Shown piece by piece: positions 37,563 through 46,242 of a stretch of 64,000 nucleotides of DNA. How positions within the stretch are numbered: position 1 is the stretch's first letter; the number at the start of each line of letters is the position of its first letter. The notes beneath the pieces are model-generated. The model was not told where the DNA came from. It saw only the letters and a list, made by a program, of their open reading frames with translations, and made no database searches. The DNA comes from Sphingobacteriales bacterium (GTDB taxonomy: Bacteria > Bacteroidota > Bacteroidia > Sphingobacteriales > Sphingobacteriaceae): positions 124,001 through 188,000 of the forward strand of contig JANXOD010000016.1 of the NCBI GenBank assembly GCA_025353765.1. Reading direction: 5' to 3'. The position numbers and the translations under genes are program-made.

Positions 37563-40500
37563 CAGGAAACCAGTGGAATAGTAATAAAGAATGTAGTCCC
37601 CACATCTCCCTCTGTTTTAAAGTAGATATTGCCATCCATATTTTCTAAGGCCTGTTTAACAAAAGCCAGGCCTAATCCTGTCCCAGAGCTTTTTGTTGTA
37701 AAATTGGGGGTAAAAATTTGTTCTCTTAAATTGTCGGGTATACCAGCGCCATTATCATTTATTTCTATACATACATTTTTATTTTTGCAATACATTGTGA
37801 ATTCTATAAGTCCGGTTCGTCCTTCAGGCATGGCCTCAATAGCATTTTTTATTAAATTATTAAAGCATCTTAATAACTGATCTTTATCAGCCTTTATTAA
37901 AACATCGTGCGTTGTTTGATCTTTAAAGGTAATAATGGTATGATCAGACTGACGATAAAGATCTATTGACTGCTCAACAACCGGATGCAATTTAACCTCT
38001 TCTAAAACAGTATCGGGCATCTTAGCAAAATTTGAAAATTCGGAAGCAATATGAGCCAGACTTTCTATCTGTTCAATAAATGATTTGCTAAATATTTCAA
38101 ATTTTCTGTCAAAATTAGGATCTTTTTCTTTCCAGGATTTATCAAGCAATTGCACACCTAGCTTTAGTGGCGTTAATGGATTTTTAATTTCATGTGCTAC
38201 TTGCTTTGCCATTTCCCGCCAGGCACTTTCTCGTTCTGAACGAGCTAGTTTTTGAGCACTTTCCTCCAAAGCCCCAATCATATTATTATATTCTTTAATT
38301 AAATCGCCAATTTCATCATTACGTTTCCATACAATAGATTCATTTTTTCGTCCAATTTTTGTTTCACTCAAACTTTTTTGCACCATTGTTAAAGGGTTGG
38401 TAATTTTGTTAGCCAGAAAAACAGCGAAAAATCCTATAGCTACAAATACAAGAGCATAGACATTAACCAGTGCATTTACAAATATTCCAATACGGTCTTC
38501 ATAATCACGCTCATTGGAGAAATAGGGTAATTCTAAATAAGCTATTAATTCATCTACATTATTCCTTATTGGCACATAGGCAGCAATAAAAGATAAGCGT
38601 CCAATTTGCTCTTTGTTTATATATTCTGCTTTTTGGAGTTTATTAAGATATACATAAGCTAAGGAATTCATTTTAGGCGCAATTAAACCATTGTCATAAA
38701 TTTTTGGCTGGGTAGTTAATATCATATTCCCTTGTGGATCAAATAAATTAAGATCGGCTCCATTTAAATCAGCAAAGGTATTAAATGCTAGTAATGTTTG
38801 TTCATCAACGGTTAAAACGCCATTTCGGACTAATTGCTTATCAAACCCAGAGGATACTTTCTTTACTTTCTCTAGAATGCTTTCTTCCTGTTGTTCACGG
38901 TATTGCTGACTAATATTGAGATAAGTAATAAGGCCGGTTATAATCAAAGTAAGAACAACAGATGAAACCATCGTTACCTGAATACGTGTTTTATACAACA
39001 TTCTATTAGTTGTAATCAAATAATTCCATCGAAAATTACGGAAACGGATATCATAATTCTTTAAGCTAACCCACAGCCATTTGATTATAAAAACAAGAAA
39101 AATGAATATTAATAGAACTAAAAAAAGAAATGACACAGAAGCTAATTGAGTTAAAAGACTCTTTACTTCTTTACTGATTACAATAAGTTTATGAGGGTTA
39201 GCCTGGTAAATAAGATGACTGTATTCCCTATTATAAGCATCGGTGTTAACAAATATGATATCTTTTACCTTACCCGAAAAAGTAGTGTTAGACAAGTTAT
39301 AGATGTACTTTCCATGCTGATTAAAAAGCCGATTATCCCCATAATAGGCGTAAGAGTAATCTTTAAGCTGAATGTTTTCTTTGATTTTCCCATCAACAAG
39401 CAATTCGGGGAAAGTTCCTACTTCGTCAAGTCTTTTAGATTTCAATTCAATAACTAAAGTTCCCAAAGTTTGCTCTCCATCTTTTATAGGGAATAAAGCA
39501 AAGTAGTTTTGGAATCCGAATGTGTTATTAATTTGGTAAAAATAATCAGATACTCCGACTGAACCCAATACCGCTAAATTTTTAAAATTTGACAATGGCA
39601 TCTCTGTATCACCCCTCAGAACATTCCCTTCATCATTATACTCATAGGATTTGAATTCATACTTGGATAAATATCCCGCTAAATATAATTTTTGCAATCT
39701 GTTAGTTAATGTGTTATGATTACCTAAGGGATTTTTAAAATAATCTGCAATAAACTTATCTTTCAAAATCTCCTTTTCAAGATTCAGGAGTGATAATACT
39801 GCATCCGGATCCTCTGAAGACTCTAGCTTTTGGACTAATAGTTTACGTGTTTCACGCTCTTTTAAAAATTGAAATTCAGAAAGTTTTAGCGAAGAAATTA
39901 TTGCAAAAATAAGTATCGTAGCAATAAATATACTCCGTGCAAATTCCTTTTTGTATTTGTAATAAGATAAGCCCATCAAAAGAACCAGAAATCCAAAAAG
40001 CAAAAAGAAAATATTGAAATTTTTGAAAAAAAGCAGGCAGTACATAAATGCTGTTACAACTCCAACTATAAAAACAGTTAACCTTTCTTTATTATTTATC
40101 GAAAGATTATCGTTAATAACTAAAATAGATTCGATTAGTAAGTATAAACTTAAAGCTGTCAAGCAAAATATGATTATCCCCAACCAACTAAGCCAGGTTA
40201 GATTTAGCACATTAGTTACATCAAAATTTATATTGGAGTTGGTTACCAGTCCATCGAATAATTCATTCATTTGGTAGCCGGCTATACAAACCAAAGCACC
40301 TAATATTAAGAATACTGGATAACTAAAAAATTTATTTAATGGCTTGGTGACTATCTTTAGCTCAAAACGATAAGTATAAATAAAAGAGATGAACCATAAA
40401 AATATCAGGATATTTAGCAAAAAATCACCTATCGATGGAAACAAGTAATTGCTGGCATAATACTTAGGATTAAAAATTTCGATATCAAAATAATTATTAA

Positions 40501-41284
40501 ACCAAGAGTATTTAAGGCTAATAAATCGGGCACTTGTGATGAAAAAAAGCAAAAATAGAATAGCCGTTTTAACATTACCTTTTTCGGCGATCCAAATGCA
40601 TAGATTATTTATAAATATCAACCCACAGATAATTGATAATACGCAGGCCCAAAATTCGACTACAGAATAAAAATTATGTGTTAAAGCTGATTTCAGTTTT
40701 ACAGAAAAGAGATATTTCCCTTCACTACTTCTTATATGAAAAGCTTGTTTATCATTAATTGTAGTAATATCCAGGTTATTTGCAGAGATAAGGTCAGAAG
40801 AAAAATTGTTTTGTAAATATTGATTTTGATAAGGGTAGTTAGACTTTATAGGAATAAAACATACTACGGAAAAATTTCCCTCTGTTTTCTTTATGGCTTC
40901 ATACCATCCATTTTTCCAGCTTACAAAAGTACTACCTTCTTTAAGGCTATCACTGTTTATTAATATACGTACAGAAGTCCAAAATTTTAATTTACCATTA
41001 TTAAATGTTTGGATGCATATATTTCTTTCATCAGTAAATTCAGGAATTAATCTTTGAGCCAGCTCTTCGTTATTATCTACATTTGTTAATGAATCGAATG
41101 TGGCCGGATTGGTTAAATAGCTTTTTAAAAATTCTTCTTTCCGATGTAGTCTGCGCTCTATTTTCTGTGCATCAAACTTTAGTATCTCTTCTTTTTTAAA
41201 TGTAAAATTTATAATTAAAGCAGCCGCTGCAAACCCAAGGGTGAGCAGTAAAAAAAGTAAACGGATTTTAAAATTGCGGTTCAA
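37562..41284 (-). CDS. Very large NtrY-like sensor histidine kinase
   Basis: A kinase of about 1240 residues. In order it has an N-terminal helix, an extracytoplasmic domain (~180 residues), about seven to nine membrane helices, a second extracytoplasmic domain, two helices, a third sensor-like domain and another helix with HAMP. The kinase core follows: REMAKQVAHEIKNPLTPLKLG (the phospho-accepting His about 210 residues from the end), NLIKNAIEAMPEG, INDNGAGIP and SSGTGLGLAFV. All ATP-binding boxes look intact. No response regulator is adjacent. The frame is open to a TTG at 41350, but that start would run through the fabD terminator. No ATG exists nearby, so I suggest the TTG at 41284 (L-NRNFKIRLLFLL). 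Confidence 0.88.
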   Translation of the reverse strand: MNRNFKIRLLFLLLTLGFAAAALIINFTFKKEEILKFDAQKIERRLHRKEEFLKSYLTNPATFDSLTNVDNNEELAQRLIPEFTDERNICIQTFNNGKLKFWTSVRILINSDSLKEGSTFVSWKNGWYEAIKKTEGNFSVVCFIPIKSNYPYQNQYLQNNFSSDLISANNLDITTINDKQAFHIRSSEGKYLFSVKLKSALTHNFYSVVEFWACVLSIICGLIFINNLCIWIAEKGNVKTAILFLLFFITSARFISLKYSWFNNYFDIEIFNPKYYASNYLFPSIGDFLLNILIFLWFISFIYTYRFELKIVTKPLNKFFSYPVFLILGALVCIAGYQMNELFDGLVTNSNINFDVTNVLNLTWLSWLGIIIFCLTALSLYLLIESILVINDNLSINNKERLTVFIVGVVTAFMYCLLFFKNFNIFFLLFGFLVLLMGLSYYKYKKEFARSIFIATILIFAIISSLKLSEFQFLKERETRKLLVQKLESSEDPDAVLSLLNLEKEILKDKFIADYFKNPLGNHNTLTNRLQKLYLAGYLSKYEFKSYEYNDEGNVLRGDTEMPLSNFKNLAVLGSVGVSDYFYQINNTFGFQNYFALFPIKDGEQTLGTLVIELKSKRLDEVGTFPELLVDGKIKENIQLKDYSYAYYGDNRLFNQHGKYIYNLSNTTFSGKVKDIIFVNTDAYNREYSHLIYQANPHKLIVISKEVKSLLTQLASVSFLFLVLLIFIFLVFIIKWLWVSLKNYDIRFRNFRWNYLITTNRMLYKTRIQVTMVSSVVLTLIITGLITYLNISQQYREQQEESILEKVKKVSSGFDKQLVRNGVLTVDEQTLLAFNTFADLNGADLNLFDPQGNMILTTQPKIYDNGLIAPKMNSLAYVYLNKLQKAEYINKEQIGRLSFIAAYVPIRNNVDELIAYLELPYFSNERDYEDRIGIFVNALVNVYALVFVAIGFFAVFLANKITNPLTMVQKSLSETKIGRKNESIVWKRNDEIGDLIKEYNNMIGALEESAQKLARSERESAWREMAKQVAHEIKNPLTPLKLGVQLLDKSWKEKDPNFDRKFEIFSKSFIEQIESLAHIASEFSNFAKMPDTVLEEVKLHPVVEQSIDLYRQSDHTIITFKDQTTHDVLIKADKDQLLRCFNNLIKNAIEAMPEGRTGLIEFTMYCKNKNVCIEINDNGAGIPDNLREQIFTPNFTTKSSGTGLGLAFVKQALENMDGNIYFKTEGDVGTTFFITIPLVS

Positions 41285-41322
41285 ATTGATTGATGTTTTA
41301 GTAAAAATAGCATAAAAACAAT

Positions 41323-41346
41323 AGGGGCTCAAATTTATGAGCCCCT
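41323..41346 (-). terminator. Terminator of the queD-folE-fabD operon
   Basis: Perfect 9-bp arms (AGGGGCTCA / TGAGCCCCT) enclose a 6-nt loop, 25 nt after the fabD stop. The T-tract on the minus strand is interrupted (ATTGTTTTT). The hairpin separates fabD from the histidine-kinase gene and argues against the far upstream kinase start. Confidence 0.75.
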
Positions 41347-41371
41347 GCAAAAAATATTTTACAAGATTATA

Positions 41372-42256
41372 TTAGTTTATAATGGCACTTTTGGTTTCTA
41401 CAGATCGATCTACCTTTTTAACTAAGCCTTGCAGCACGTTTCCTGGCCCAACTTCCGTGAATGAAATAGCACCATCATGCAGCATTTTTTCAACAGTCTG
41501 TGTCCATCTTACCGCACCTGTAAGTTGTGCAATTAAATTGTGCTTAATGCTTGCAACATCTTTATAGGGCTTTGCATCAATATTTTGATAAATTGAACAA
41601 ACAGGCTCATTAAATTCGGTTTTTTCTATCGCCGATTGTAATTCAACTCTCGCCGCTTCCATTAATGGCGAATGAAAAGCACCCCCAACATTCAATTTTA
41701 ACGCACGTTTAGCACCTGCCTCGGTCATGAGTTCACAGGCTTTTTCCACACCTTCAATAGTACCAGAAATTACTAATTGACCGGGACAGTTGTAATTAGC
41801 CGGAACAACGATATCGCTTATCCGTTGGCAAATATCTTCAACCGTAAAATCATCTAATCCTAAAATTGCGGCCATAGTTGAAGGCCTAATCTCGCAGGCT
41901 TTTTGCATGGCATTTGCCCGTGCGGCAACTAAACGCAATCCATCTTCAAACGACAACGCCTTTGCAGCAACTAAAGCCGAAAATTCCCCTAATGAATGCC
42001 CCGCAACCATATCCGGCTTAAAATCAGAACCCAACTCATTGGCTAAAATAACCGAATGTAAAAAAATTGCCGGCTGTGTAACGTTAGTTTGCTTTAAATC
42101 TTCATCTGTACCATTAAACATAATATCGGTAATTCTGAAGCCTAAAATTTCATTTGCTTTTTCAAATAAATTTTTGGCTTGGACCGATTGCTCGTACAAA
42201 TCTTTACCCATCCCAACAAATTGTGCTCCCTGACCAGGAAAAATATATGCTTTCAT
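41372..42256 (-). CDS. fabD: Malonyl-CoA:acyl carrier protein transacylase
   Basis: FabD loads malonyl groups onto acyl carrier protein for fatty-acid elongation in the cytoplasm. The 294-residue protein starts with the oxyanion loop FPGQGAQFVGMG. The nucleophile is Ser88 in GHSLGEFSALVA, and His195 lies in VGGAFHSPLME; these match E. coli FabD Ser92 and His201. Arg in the LRLVAARANAMQ block binds the malonyl carboxylate. The gene is 12 nt downstream of folE in the same operon. No other fatty-acid synthesis gene is near. Confidence 0.97.
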   Translation of the reverse strand: MKAYIFPGQGAQFVGMGKDLYEQSVQAKNLFEKANEILGFRITDIMFNGTDEDLKQTNVTQPAIFLHSVILANELGSDFKPDMVAGHSLGEFSALVAAKALSFEDGLRLVAARANAMQKACEIRPSTMAAILGLDDFTVEDICQRISDIVVPANYNCPGQLVISGTIEGVEKACELMTEAGAKRALKLNVGGAFHSPLMEAARVELQSAIEKTEFNEPVCSIYQNIDAKPYKDVASIKHNLIAQLTGAVRWTQTVEKMLHDGAISFTEVGPGNVLQGLVKKVDRSVETKSAIIN

Positions 42257-42268
42257 TTGTGTAAGGGC

Positions 42269-42910
42269 TTAACTTAAATTTGCTGTAATTAATCTTAAAA
42301 ACTCTGCACGAGTTCTATCATGTACAAACTCACCGGTAAAAGCTGAAGTAGTAGTAACAGAATTTTGCTTTTGTACTCCACGCATAGACATGCATAAATG
42401 TTTACACTCAACAACAACCGCAACACCAGCCGGATTTAATGTATTATGAATACAATCCCGAATTTCATTGGTTAAGCGTTCCTGAACCTGTAATCTCCTT
42501 GCAAAAGCATCAACAACACGGGGTATTTTACTTAAGCCAACAATGTGTCCATTGGGGATATAAGCAATATGCGCTTTCCCAAAAAATGGTAGCATGTGAT
42601 GTTCACACATAGAAAAAACCTCAATATCCTTCACCACAACCATCTGACTATAGTCTTCCTCGAACATCGCACTTCGCAATATTTCATCCGGATTAAGGTC
42701 GTACCCATGAGTTAAAAACTGAAGCGCTTTAGCTACCCGTTCGGGTGTTTTAAGTAAACCTTCGCGGGATGGATCTTCTCCCATTTCCGATAAAATATCT
42801 TTGTAATGAGTCGCAATACGCTCAATTTTATCAACATTGTAACGGTCTATTTTAGCATAACCATCAATTTCTTCATCATCAATGGGGGTATGGGTTGCGT
42901 TAATCTTCAT
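42269..42910 (-). CDS. folE: GTP cyclohydrolase I
   Basis: FolE converts GTP to 7,8-dihydroneopterin triphosphate, the entry point for folate, biopterin and queuosine-type compounds. The 213-residue protein has [17 protein letters not shown], the zinc-binding [20 protein letters not shown] and [40 protein letters not shown] with the remaining zinc cysteine follows. The length and motifs are standard. It lies 24 nt downstream of the QueD/PTPS-type gene, so the pair can channel dihydroneopterin triphosphate into a pterin product. Confidence 0.97.
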   Translation of the reverse strand: MKINATHTPIDDEEIDGYAKIDRYNVDKIERIATHYKDILSEMGEDPSREGLLKTPERVAKALQFLTHGYDLNPDEILRSAMFEEDYSQMVVVKDIEVFSMCEHHMLPFFGKAHIAYIPNGHIVGLSKIPRVVDAFARRLQVQERLTNEIRDCIHNTLNPAGVAVVVECKHLCMSMRGVQKQNSVTTTSAFTGEFVHDRTRAEFLRLITANLS

Positions 42911-42934
42911 TAAATTTATTTTTTCCGGATTTAT

Positions 42935-43348
42935 TTATTCTCCAAGATATTCCACAAAATTGTTCTCGGTTTCAAATAATTTAACCGAATGCAATTTAGC
43001 ACCCTGCTCTTCAATATATGTCTTTAGCCGGTCAAAAATGGTAATGGCCAAAACTTCCGTTGATGCCATTTTCCCTTTCATAAATTCAACATCCAAATTG
43101 ATATTTTTATGATCAAGAGCATCAGTAACATACGTTTGAATAATACTTTTCAATTCTTTCAAATCAACTACAAATCCTGTTTGGGGGTTTATTTCGCCTT
43201 TTACCGTTACAAATAATTCGTAATTATGGCCATGCCAATTGGGATTGGAACATTTTCCAAAAACTTCCAGATTTTTTTCATCGCTCCAATCCTCCCGAAA
43301 CAGTTTATGAGCTGCATTAAATCTTTCCCGGCGGGTAATATAAATCAT
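42935..43348 (-). CDS. queD: 6-carboxy-tetrahydropterin synthase / 6-pyruvoyl-tetrahydropterin synthase family
   Basis: A 137-residue PTPS-superfamily enzyme that uses 7,8-dihydroneopterin triphosphate. Zinc-binding histidines are in RFNAAHKL and NWHGHNYEL. The catalytic Cys is in FGKCSNPNWHGH. The rest (GFVVDLKELKSII, DHKNINLD, and the ending KLFETENNFVEY) is typical. It most likely makes 6-carboxytetrahydropterin for queuosine, but Bacteroidetes members of this short type may be pyruvoyl-pterin synthases. It heads the operon with folE immediately downstream, which supplies its substrate. Confidence 0.9.
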   Translation of the reverse strand: MIYITRRERFNAAHKLFREDWSDEKNLEVFGKCSNPNWHGHNYELFVTVKGEINPQTGFVVDLKELKSIIQTYVTDALDHKNINLDVEFMKGKMASTEVLAITIFDRLKTYIEEQGAKLHSVKLFETENNFVEYLGE

Positions 43349-43417
43349 GTTTAATCAATTAAAATGTAAATATACTTAAATCAATATAAGGGGATAAAAA
43401 CAAATGGCTGGTTTAAT

Positions 43418-43425
43418 TAACTTTG
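43418..43425 (+). promoter_or_regulatory. TAnnTTTG promoter box of mqnB
   Basis: TAACTTTG ends 4 nt before the ATG at 43430, so the transcript would have almost no leader. No TTG is visible at the expected upstream spacing. Confidence 0.4.
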
Positions 43426-43429
43426 TGTG

Positions 43430-44065
43430 ATGAATATACTATTGGTAGCCGCCACAAAGCCTGAAATAGCGCCATTACTTTCGAAGTTCAATTATTTGAA
43501 TGATAATGCGACTATTCAAATTGGGCAACACCAACTAAAGGTTTTGATCACTGGCGTGGGTATGGTTGCAACCGCTTTTAGCTTAGGGCAACATTTGGCT
43601 ACACAATCTTATGATCTAACAATTAATGCAGGCATTGCCGGAAGTTTTGATTTTAATCTGGCTTTAGGTGAGGTTGTTTCAGTTGCAGAAGATGTTTTTG
43701 CAGAGCTGGGCGCAGAAGACGGAGATGAACACTTGACGTTAAAGGATATGGGCTTTGGTGAAATTGTTCAGCATCCTTTTGGAGGTTTCGAGTATCCTAA
43801 CTTAAAAAAAGCGAAAGCTATAACTGTAAATCAGGTACATGGCAATGAACTTTCAATTGCTAAAATTATATCCCGGTTCAATCCGCAAATTGAAAGTATG
43901 GAAGGAGCAGCATTTTTTTATGCATGTAATGAAACCTCAACTCCATGCATACAAATCCGGGCAATATCTAATTATGTGGAGCGTCGTAATCGTGAGAAAT
44001 GGAATATTGGCTTAGCCGTTAAAAATTTAAATGAAAGCATTTTTCAATTATTAACAAACCTATGA
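43430..44065 (+). CDS. mqnB: Futalosine hydrolase
   Basis: MqnB releases hypoxanthine from futalosine in the alternative menaquinone pathway. The 211-residue nucleosidase-type protein has LITGVGMVATAFSLGQHL, INAGIAGSFDFNLALGEV and ESMEGAAFFYACNE, the purine-nucleoside phosphorylase-like blocks of the family. The start is the ATG at 43430; the GTG one codon earlier overlaps a promoter box. The stop overlaps the start of mqnD by 4 nt (ATGA), and that pairing confirms the assignment over a general MTA/SAH nucleosidase. Confidence 0.94.
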   Translation: MNILLVAATKPEIAPLLSKFNYLNDNATIQIGQHQLKVLITGVGMVATAFSLGQHLATQSYDLTINAGIAGSFDFNLALGEVVSVAEDVFAELGAEDGDEHLTLKDMGFGEIVQHPFGGFEYPNLKKAKAITVNQVHGNELSIAKIISRFNPQIESMEGAAFFYACNETSTPCIQIRAISNYVERRNREKWNIGLAVKNLNESIFQLLTNL

Positions 44066-44907
44066 AACTAACACTCGGCTTTTCATCATGTCCTAATGAT
44101 ACTTTTATTTTTGATGCTTTAATTCATCATAAAGTAGATACCGAAGGACTGGAGTTTGAGGTTTTTTTTGATGACGTAGAAACTTTAAATCAAAAAGCAT
44201 TTAAAACCGAATTGGATATCACTAAACTTAGCTTCCATGCGTATGCTTATGTTTTAAATAACTATGTTTTATTAAATTCCGGCAGTGCTTTAGGATTTGG
44301 AGTTGGACCATTGTTGATTTGCAAAAATCTGGAGTTTCAAAAAATCTCAACTCTCGAATCTCAAATCTCAAATCTTAAAGTAGGTATCCCAGGAAGATAC
44401 ACCACCGCAAATTTTTTATTAGGCATTGCTTTCCCACAGCTTCAAAACAAAAAAGAAATGGTTTTTTCGGCTATTGGAAATGCATTAATGAATGATGAAA
44501 TAGATCTTGGTTTAATTATCCATGAAAACAGGTTCACTTACCAGGATAAAGGTTTAAAAAAGATTGTTGATTTAGGAGAATATTGGGAAAAGCTAACAGG
44601 TTGTGCCATCCCATTGGGCGGTATAGTTATTAAACGCGAATTGCCTGAAGACGTGAAATACAAAGTAAATCGTGTCATTCGTCGAAGTATTGAATTTGCT
44701 TTCAAAAATCCTAAATCCGGACTGGATTTCATCAAATTACATTCGCAGGAAATGAGTGAAGAGGTGATGTATAAGCATATTGATTTGTATGTAAATAAAT
44801 ATTCCATTGACTTAGGAGAAGAGGGCCACAAATCAGTATCTACGCTTTTTGATGAAGCTGTAAAACGTGAAATCATCCCAATACCAACACAAAACTTATT
44901 CTTATAA
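44062..44907 (+). CDS. mqnD: 1,4-dihydroxy-6-naphthoate synthase
   Basis: MqnD converts cyclic dehypoxanthinyl futalosine to 1,4-dihydroxy-6-naphthoate in the futalosine route to menaquinone. The 281-residue protein has the periplasmic-binding-protein-like fold, beginning LGFSSCPNDTFIFDAL. SALGFGVGPLLICK, VGIPGRYTTANFLL and DLGLIIHENRFTYQDKGL follow, all typical. It overlaps mqnB by 4 nt, so the two are co-translated. The other mqn genes (A, C, E) are not in the window. There is no signal peptide, in agreement with a cytoplasmic enzyme. Confidence 0.95.
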   Translation: MKLTLGFSSCPNDTFIFDALIHHKVDTEGLEFEVFFDDVETLNQKAFKTELDITKLSFHAYAYVLNNYVLLNSGSALGFGVGPLLICKNLEFQKISTLESQISNLKVGIPGRYTTANFLLGIAFPQLQNKKEMVFSAIGNALMNDEIDLGLIIHENRFTYQDKGLKKIVDLGEYWEKLTGCAIPLGGIVIKRELPEDVKYKVNRVIRRSIEFAFKNPKSGLDFIKLHSQEMSEEVMYKHIDLYVNKYSIDLGEEGHKSVSTLFDEAVKREIIPIPTQNLFL

Positions 44908-44923
44908 TTGACAAAAAACTAAT

Positions 44924-45889
44924 ATGATCATTATTACAGGTGCAGCCGGATTTATTGGAAGTTGTTTAATTCAAAAACTAAATGACGAAGGATATGATGA
45001 TCTGGTTTTAGTAGATGATTTTTCAAATATCCAGAAGAATAAAAATTTTGAAGGAAAACGATTTTCAAAACAAGTACATCGTGATGATTTTCAGGAATGG
45101 CTCAAAAAAAATCAGCTTCATGTTCAGTTTGTTTTTCATATTGGTGCCAGAACAAATACCACAGAATTTGACAGGGAATTATTCAACCGCCTAAATCTTA
45201 ATTACACTAAAGATATTTGGAATACCTGCATTGAGTTTGGTTTACCAATGGTTTATGCATCTTCTGCGGCTACCTATGGTTTAGGCGAAAACGGTTATGA
45301 TGATGACGAAACTAAAATCCCATTGTTAAAACCCTTAAATCCTTACGGAGATTCAAAAAATGAATTTGATAAATGGGCTTTAACACAAGAGCGTAAACCT
45401 TATTTCTGGGCAGGATTAAAGTTTTTTAATGTCTATGGACCTAATGAATATCATAAAGGCCGCATGGCATCTGTCATCTTTCATGCTTTTAATCAAATCC
45501 AACAGACGGGAGAAATGAAGCTATTTAAATCACACCGCCTGGATTATAAAGATGGCGGACAGATGCGTGATTTTGTGTATGTGAAAGATGTGGTTAACGT
45601 GCTTTATTTTTTCATGCATCATCGCAAAGATTCCGGTATTTATAATTTGGGATCTGGCAAGGCACGCACGTTTTTAGATTTGGCAAATAATACATTTAAA
45701 GCCCTGAACCGCGAACCTGAAATTACATTCATCCCAACACCTGAAGATATCCGCGATAAATACCAATATTTTACAGAAGCTAAAATGGATAAACTAAGAT
45801 CTATTGGTTATTCCCTTCCCTTTCATACCCTTGAAGAAGAAATTGAGGATTATGTGAAAAACTATCTTTTAGAATATAAGTATTTATAA
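44924..45889 (+). CDS. hldD: ADP-L-glycero-D-manno-heptose 6-epimerase
   Basis: HldD epimerises ADP-D-glycero-D-manno-heptose to the L form for the LPS inner core. The 321-residue SDR-type protein has the NADP motif GAAGFIGSCLI at the N-terminus. FHIGARTNTTE, the catalytic SSAATYGLGENGYDDDE, and LNPYGDSKNEFDKW (Tyr-xxx-Lys) follow. FFNVYGPNEYHKGRMASVIFHA is specific for HldD. It starts 16 nt after mqnD, so it is probably in the same transcript, although the pathways are unrelated. Confidence 0.95.
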   Translation: MIIITGAAGFIGSCLIQKLNDEGYDDLVLVDDFSNIQKNKNFEGKRFSKQVHRDDFQEWLKKNQLHVQFVFHIGARTNTTEFDRELFNRLNLNYTKDIWNTCIEFGLPMVYASSAATYGLGENGYDDDETKIPLLKPLNPYGDSKNEFDKWALTQERKPYFWAGLKFFNVYGPNEYHKGRMASVIFHAFNQIQQTGEMKLFKSHRLDYKDGGQMRDFVYVKDVVNVLYFFMHHRKDSGIYNLGSGKARTFLDLANNTFKALNREPEITFIPTPEDIRDKYQYFTEAKMDKLRSIGYSLPFHTLEEEIEDYVKNYLLEYKYL

Positions 45890-46242
45890 AGTGATTATTC
45901 TCAATCTTCACCAATTCATAATTATCGGATTTCTCAAGCTTTCACTCCTTAGCATAGGTTCATCAACAATATTTTACAGACAAACCCCTGTTCTACAATT
46001 TCCGGCCTTGTTTGCTGCGTTGAGTAAAGACAAAGCCCCTTGCAAAAACCTTCAAAGCAGGAAACTCAGCCGCGGGATTTTTTGCATACTTTTTTTGCCT
46101 GCAGAAAAAAAGTATGACCCGCGGTAGGCGGCTAACATAAATACATCGAAGCCTTAAGTTTTATTTTAACCTACAGTACCAGGAACAATAAATTTTCTTC
46201 CGGTTCTACTGCTAAACAGTTAACCAATTATCTCTTAAATAC
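45890..46242. other. Intergenic region with palindrome, no convincing gene
   Basis: About 350 bp between two convergent genes. A 78-codon open frame at 45891-46127 reads through a palindrome and has no protein-like composition, so I do not call it. The palindrome at 46070-46124 is annotated separately. The rest, including a Pro/Lys-rich translated region around 46020, has no recognised motif. Confidence 0.5.
46070..46124. repeat. 55-bp composite palindrome, possible dispersed element
   Basis: Outer arms CCGCGGG (46070-46076) and CCCGCGG (46118-46124) enclose inner arms CATACTTTTTTT (46085-46096) and AAAAAAAGTATG (46105-46116). The loop, GCCTGCAG, contains the palindrome CTGCAG. The left arms are separated by 8 nt but the right arms by only 1, so the fold is asymmetric. 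The GC-rich outer arms differ sharply from the AT-rich surroundings. It could serve as a terminator for hldD or LolC/E, or be a mobile palindromic repeat. Confidence 0.65.

Noticed and set aside
45891-46127. A 78-codon plus-strand open frame between hldD and the LolC/E gene
   Set aside because: It runs through the composite palindrome, has no family match or signal, and overlaps only intergenic DNA, so it is not called as a gene.
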